From Ekhidna sp. (lineage in GTDB: Bacteria; Bacteroidota; Bacteroidia; Cytophagales; Cyclobacteriaceae), in assembly GCA_028821635.1 (NCBI GenBank), contig JAPPDO010000302.1, forward strand, positions 1 to 10,914: a stretch of 10,914 nt of DNA, in the 5' to 3' direction. Position 1 is the stretch's first letter. Each line of letters opens with the position of its first letter. Shown in pieces: positions 10,185 through 10,914 of the stretch. The position numbers and the translations under genes were made by a program. The notes beneath the pieces are model-generated. The model worked only from the letters and a program-made list of their open reading frames with translations, did no database searches and was not told where the DNA came from.

Positions 10185-10526
10185 ATGAGTGACAATAAAA
10201 AAAATCAAGTACAACCACCGAAAACAAATAATAACCAAATTAACATAGAATTCTCAGAAGAAATTGCTGAGGGTGTCTATGCTAATTTGGCTATGATCGC
10301 TCATTCAAGTAGTGAATTTGTTATAGACTTCATCCGACTGATGCCCGGAGTTTCCAAAGCAAAAGTCAAATCCAGAATTGTGATCACACCTGAACATGCT
10401 AAGCGCCTTCTTATAGCACTGAAAGACAACGTCAATAAATATGAGAGTACATTCGGCGAGATCAAACAAACGGAAGAGACACCAAAATTTCCTATGAATT
10501 TTGGAGGAACCATAGGCGAAGCCTAA
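10185..10526 (+). CDS. DUF3467 family protein, downstream partner of rpoC
   Basis: A small cytosolic-looking protein of 113 residues with no signal peptide or membrane segment. Residues 1-20 are polar and Asn/Gln-rich, probably disordered. The core resembles DUF3467: EGVYANLAMIAHSSSEFVIDF at residues 29-49, then a short strand KSRIVITPEHAKRLLIALKDN at 62-82 and NKYESTFGEI at 84-93. The family has no assigned biochemical function that I know of. It starts at ATG 6 bp after the rpoC stop, so it is surely co-transcribed with rpoC and probably translationally coupled. This linkage is common in Bacteroidota, which suggests, but does not prove, a role near RNA polymerase or gene expression. It ends with TAA and is followed by a hairpin that probably closes the operon. 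Confidence 0.88.
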   Translation: MSDNKKNQVQPPKTNNNQINIEFSEEIAEGVYANLAMIAHSSSEFVIDFIRLMPGVSKAKVKSRIVITPEHAKRLLIALKDNVNKYESTFGEIKQTEETPKFPMNFGGTIGEA

Positions 10527-10543
10527 ATATTACAAATAGCATT

Positions 10544-10581
10544 TATTGTGGTTATGTTGACTCACTAACGTGACCCCGATG
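10544..10581 (+). terminator. Candidate operon terminator hairpin after the DUF3467 gene
   Basis: The hairpin starts 17 bp after the DUF3467 stop. GGTTATGTT (10550-10558) pairs with AACGTGACC (10567-10575) across an 8-nt loop. After one T/C mismatch the stem extends by five more pairs (10544-10548 with 10577-10581). Four pairs are G-U, so the structure forms well only in RNA copied from the + strand, the direction of the operon. The following T-tract is short (TAAGTTTTC), so termination strength is uncertain. Confidence 0.45.
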
Positions 10582-10746
10582 TAAGTTTTCAAATTAGATG
10601 ATCAAAATGAGTTGTTTTGTATCACTAAAATTCATTCTGTTTTGAATAGAAGTTACTTGATTTTGGGATTATCAGAATGAAGAGGCTGGAAACCGTCTCA
10701 AAAAAAACACAACCCCCACAAAAAACTAAAAAATTTCCCTCTTTCA
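10582..10746. other. A/T-rich non-coding spacer with inverted repeats
   Basis: I see no supportable gene here. It contains a perfect 9-bp inverted repeat, TTCATTCTG (10631-10639) and CAGAATGAA (10673-10681), with a 33-nt spacer. Directly adjoining it is a 7-pair hairpin, GAGGCTGG-AAA-CCGTCTC (10682-10699), with one bulged T. That hairpin is followed by eight A residues and then an A/C-rich, probably unstructured stretch. Neither element has a T-run on the proper side to be an intrinsic terminator on either strand. Confidence 0.5.
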
Positions 10747-10778
10747 TTTGTATTTCTAAAAAATACGTTATAGTTTTG
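10747..10778 (+). promoter_or_regulatory. Bacteroidota-type sigma-70 promoter
   Basis: A -33 box TTTG (10747-10750) and a -7 box TAGTTTTG (10771-10778) are separated by 20 bp. Both match the Bacteroidota consensus (TTTG, about 19-21 bp, TAnnTTTG) exactly. Transcription would start near 10783-10786, giving a leader of roughly 26-40 nt to the ATG codons at 10812 or 10822. The spacer carries a dyad, GTATTT (10750-10755) and AAATAC (10761-10766). TACGTTA is repeated at 10764-10770 and 10797-10803, on either side of the -7 box and start region, so an operator is possible. Confidence 0.7.
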
Positions 10779-10821
10779 TGGCTTATTAAATCATATTACG
10801 TTAAATATAAAATGTATCAAA

Positions 10822-10914
<93 letters not shown>

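Noticed and set aside
10682..10707. GC-rich hairpin next to a homopolymer run as an intrinsic terminator
   Set aside because: On the + strand the hairpin is followed by A, not T. On the - strand the T-run precedes the hairpin. Neither orientation fits an intrinsic terminator.

Overview
The window is a bacterial ribosomal-protein and RNA-polymerase operon, all on the + strand, and it points to the phylum Bacteroidota. Four things support this. The RpoB and RpoC proteins resemble Bacteroidota versions along their whole length. A DUF3467-family gene follows rpoC directly, where E. coli has rpsL/rpsG. Start codons are preceded by A/T-rich sequence instead of clear Shine-Dalgarno motifs. A promoter near the right end fits the Bacteroidota consensus (TTTG, about 20 bp, TAnnTTTG). 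The sequence looks about 40% GC by eye. A Cytophagales-like affiliation is my impression from protein similarity only.

Layout: the 3' end of rplK (L11), then rplA (L1), rplJ (L10), rplL (L7/L12), rpoB (RNAP beta), rpoC (RNAP beta') and a small DUF3467 gene. The first junctions are tight (17, 5 and 30 bp). Longer gaps precede rpoB (112 bp) and rpoC (80 bp as annotated). The ribosomal genes build the L1 stalk and the L11/L10/L7-L12 GTPase-associated stalk. rpoB and rpoC encode the catalytic core of RNA polymerase, so the operon ties translation capacity to transcription capacity. After the DUF3467 stop there is a GU-rich hairpin (likely operon end), an A/T-rich non-coding stretch with more dyads, a well-formed promoter, and the first codons of a new gene. 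That gene is lost in a run of 51 G that looks like a contig-end artefact.

The most notable observation is at the 3' end of rpoB. The frame stops at a TGA (5788-5790), exactly where relatives carry Gly or Ser. The same frame then continues with eight residues matching the conserved RpoB tail (LALEITLD) to a TAA at 5815-5817. This is the only TGA stop in the window, so a GGA-to-TGA nonsense change, a base error, or readthrough are the live explanations. rpoB also starts with TTG. The visible rplK end has a short, locally scrambled segment. I see no mobile element, CRISPR array, tRNA or rRNA. Apart from these points, the region is ordinary housekeeping DNA.
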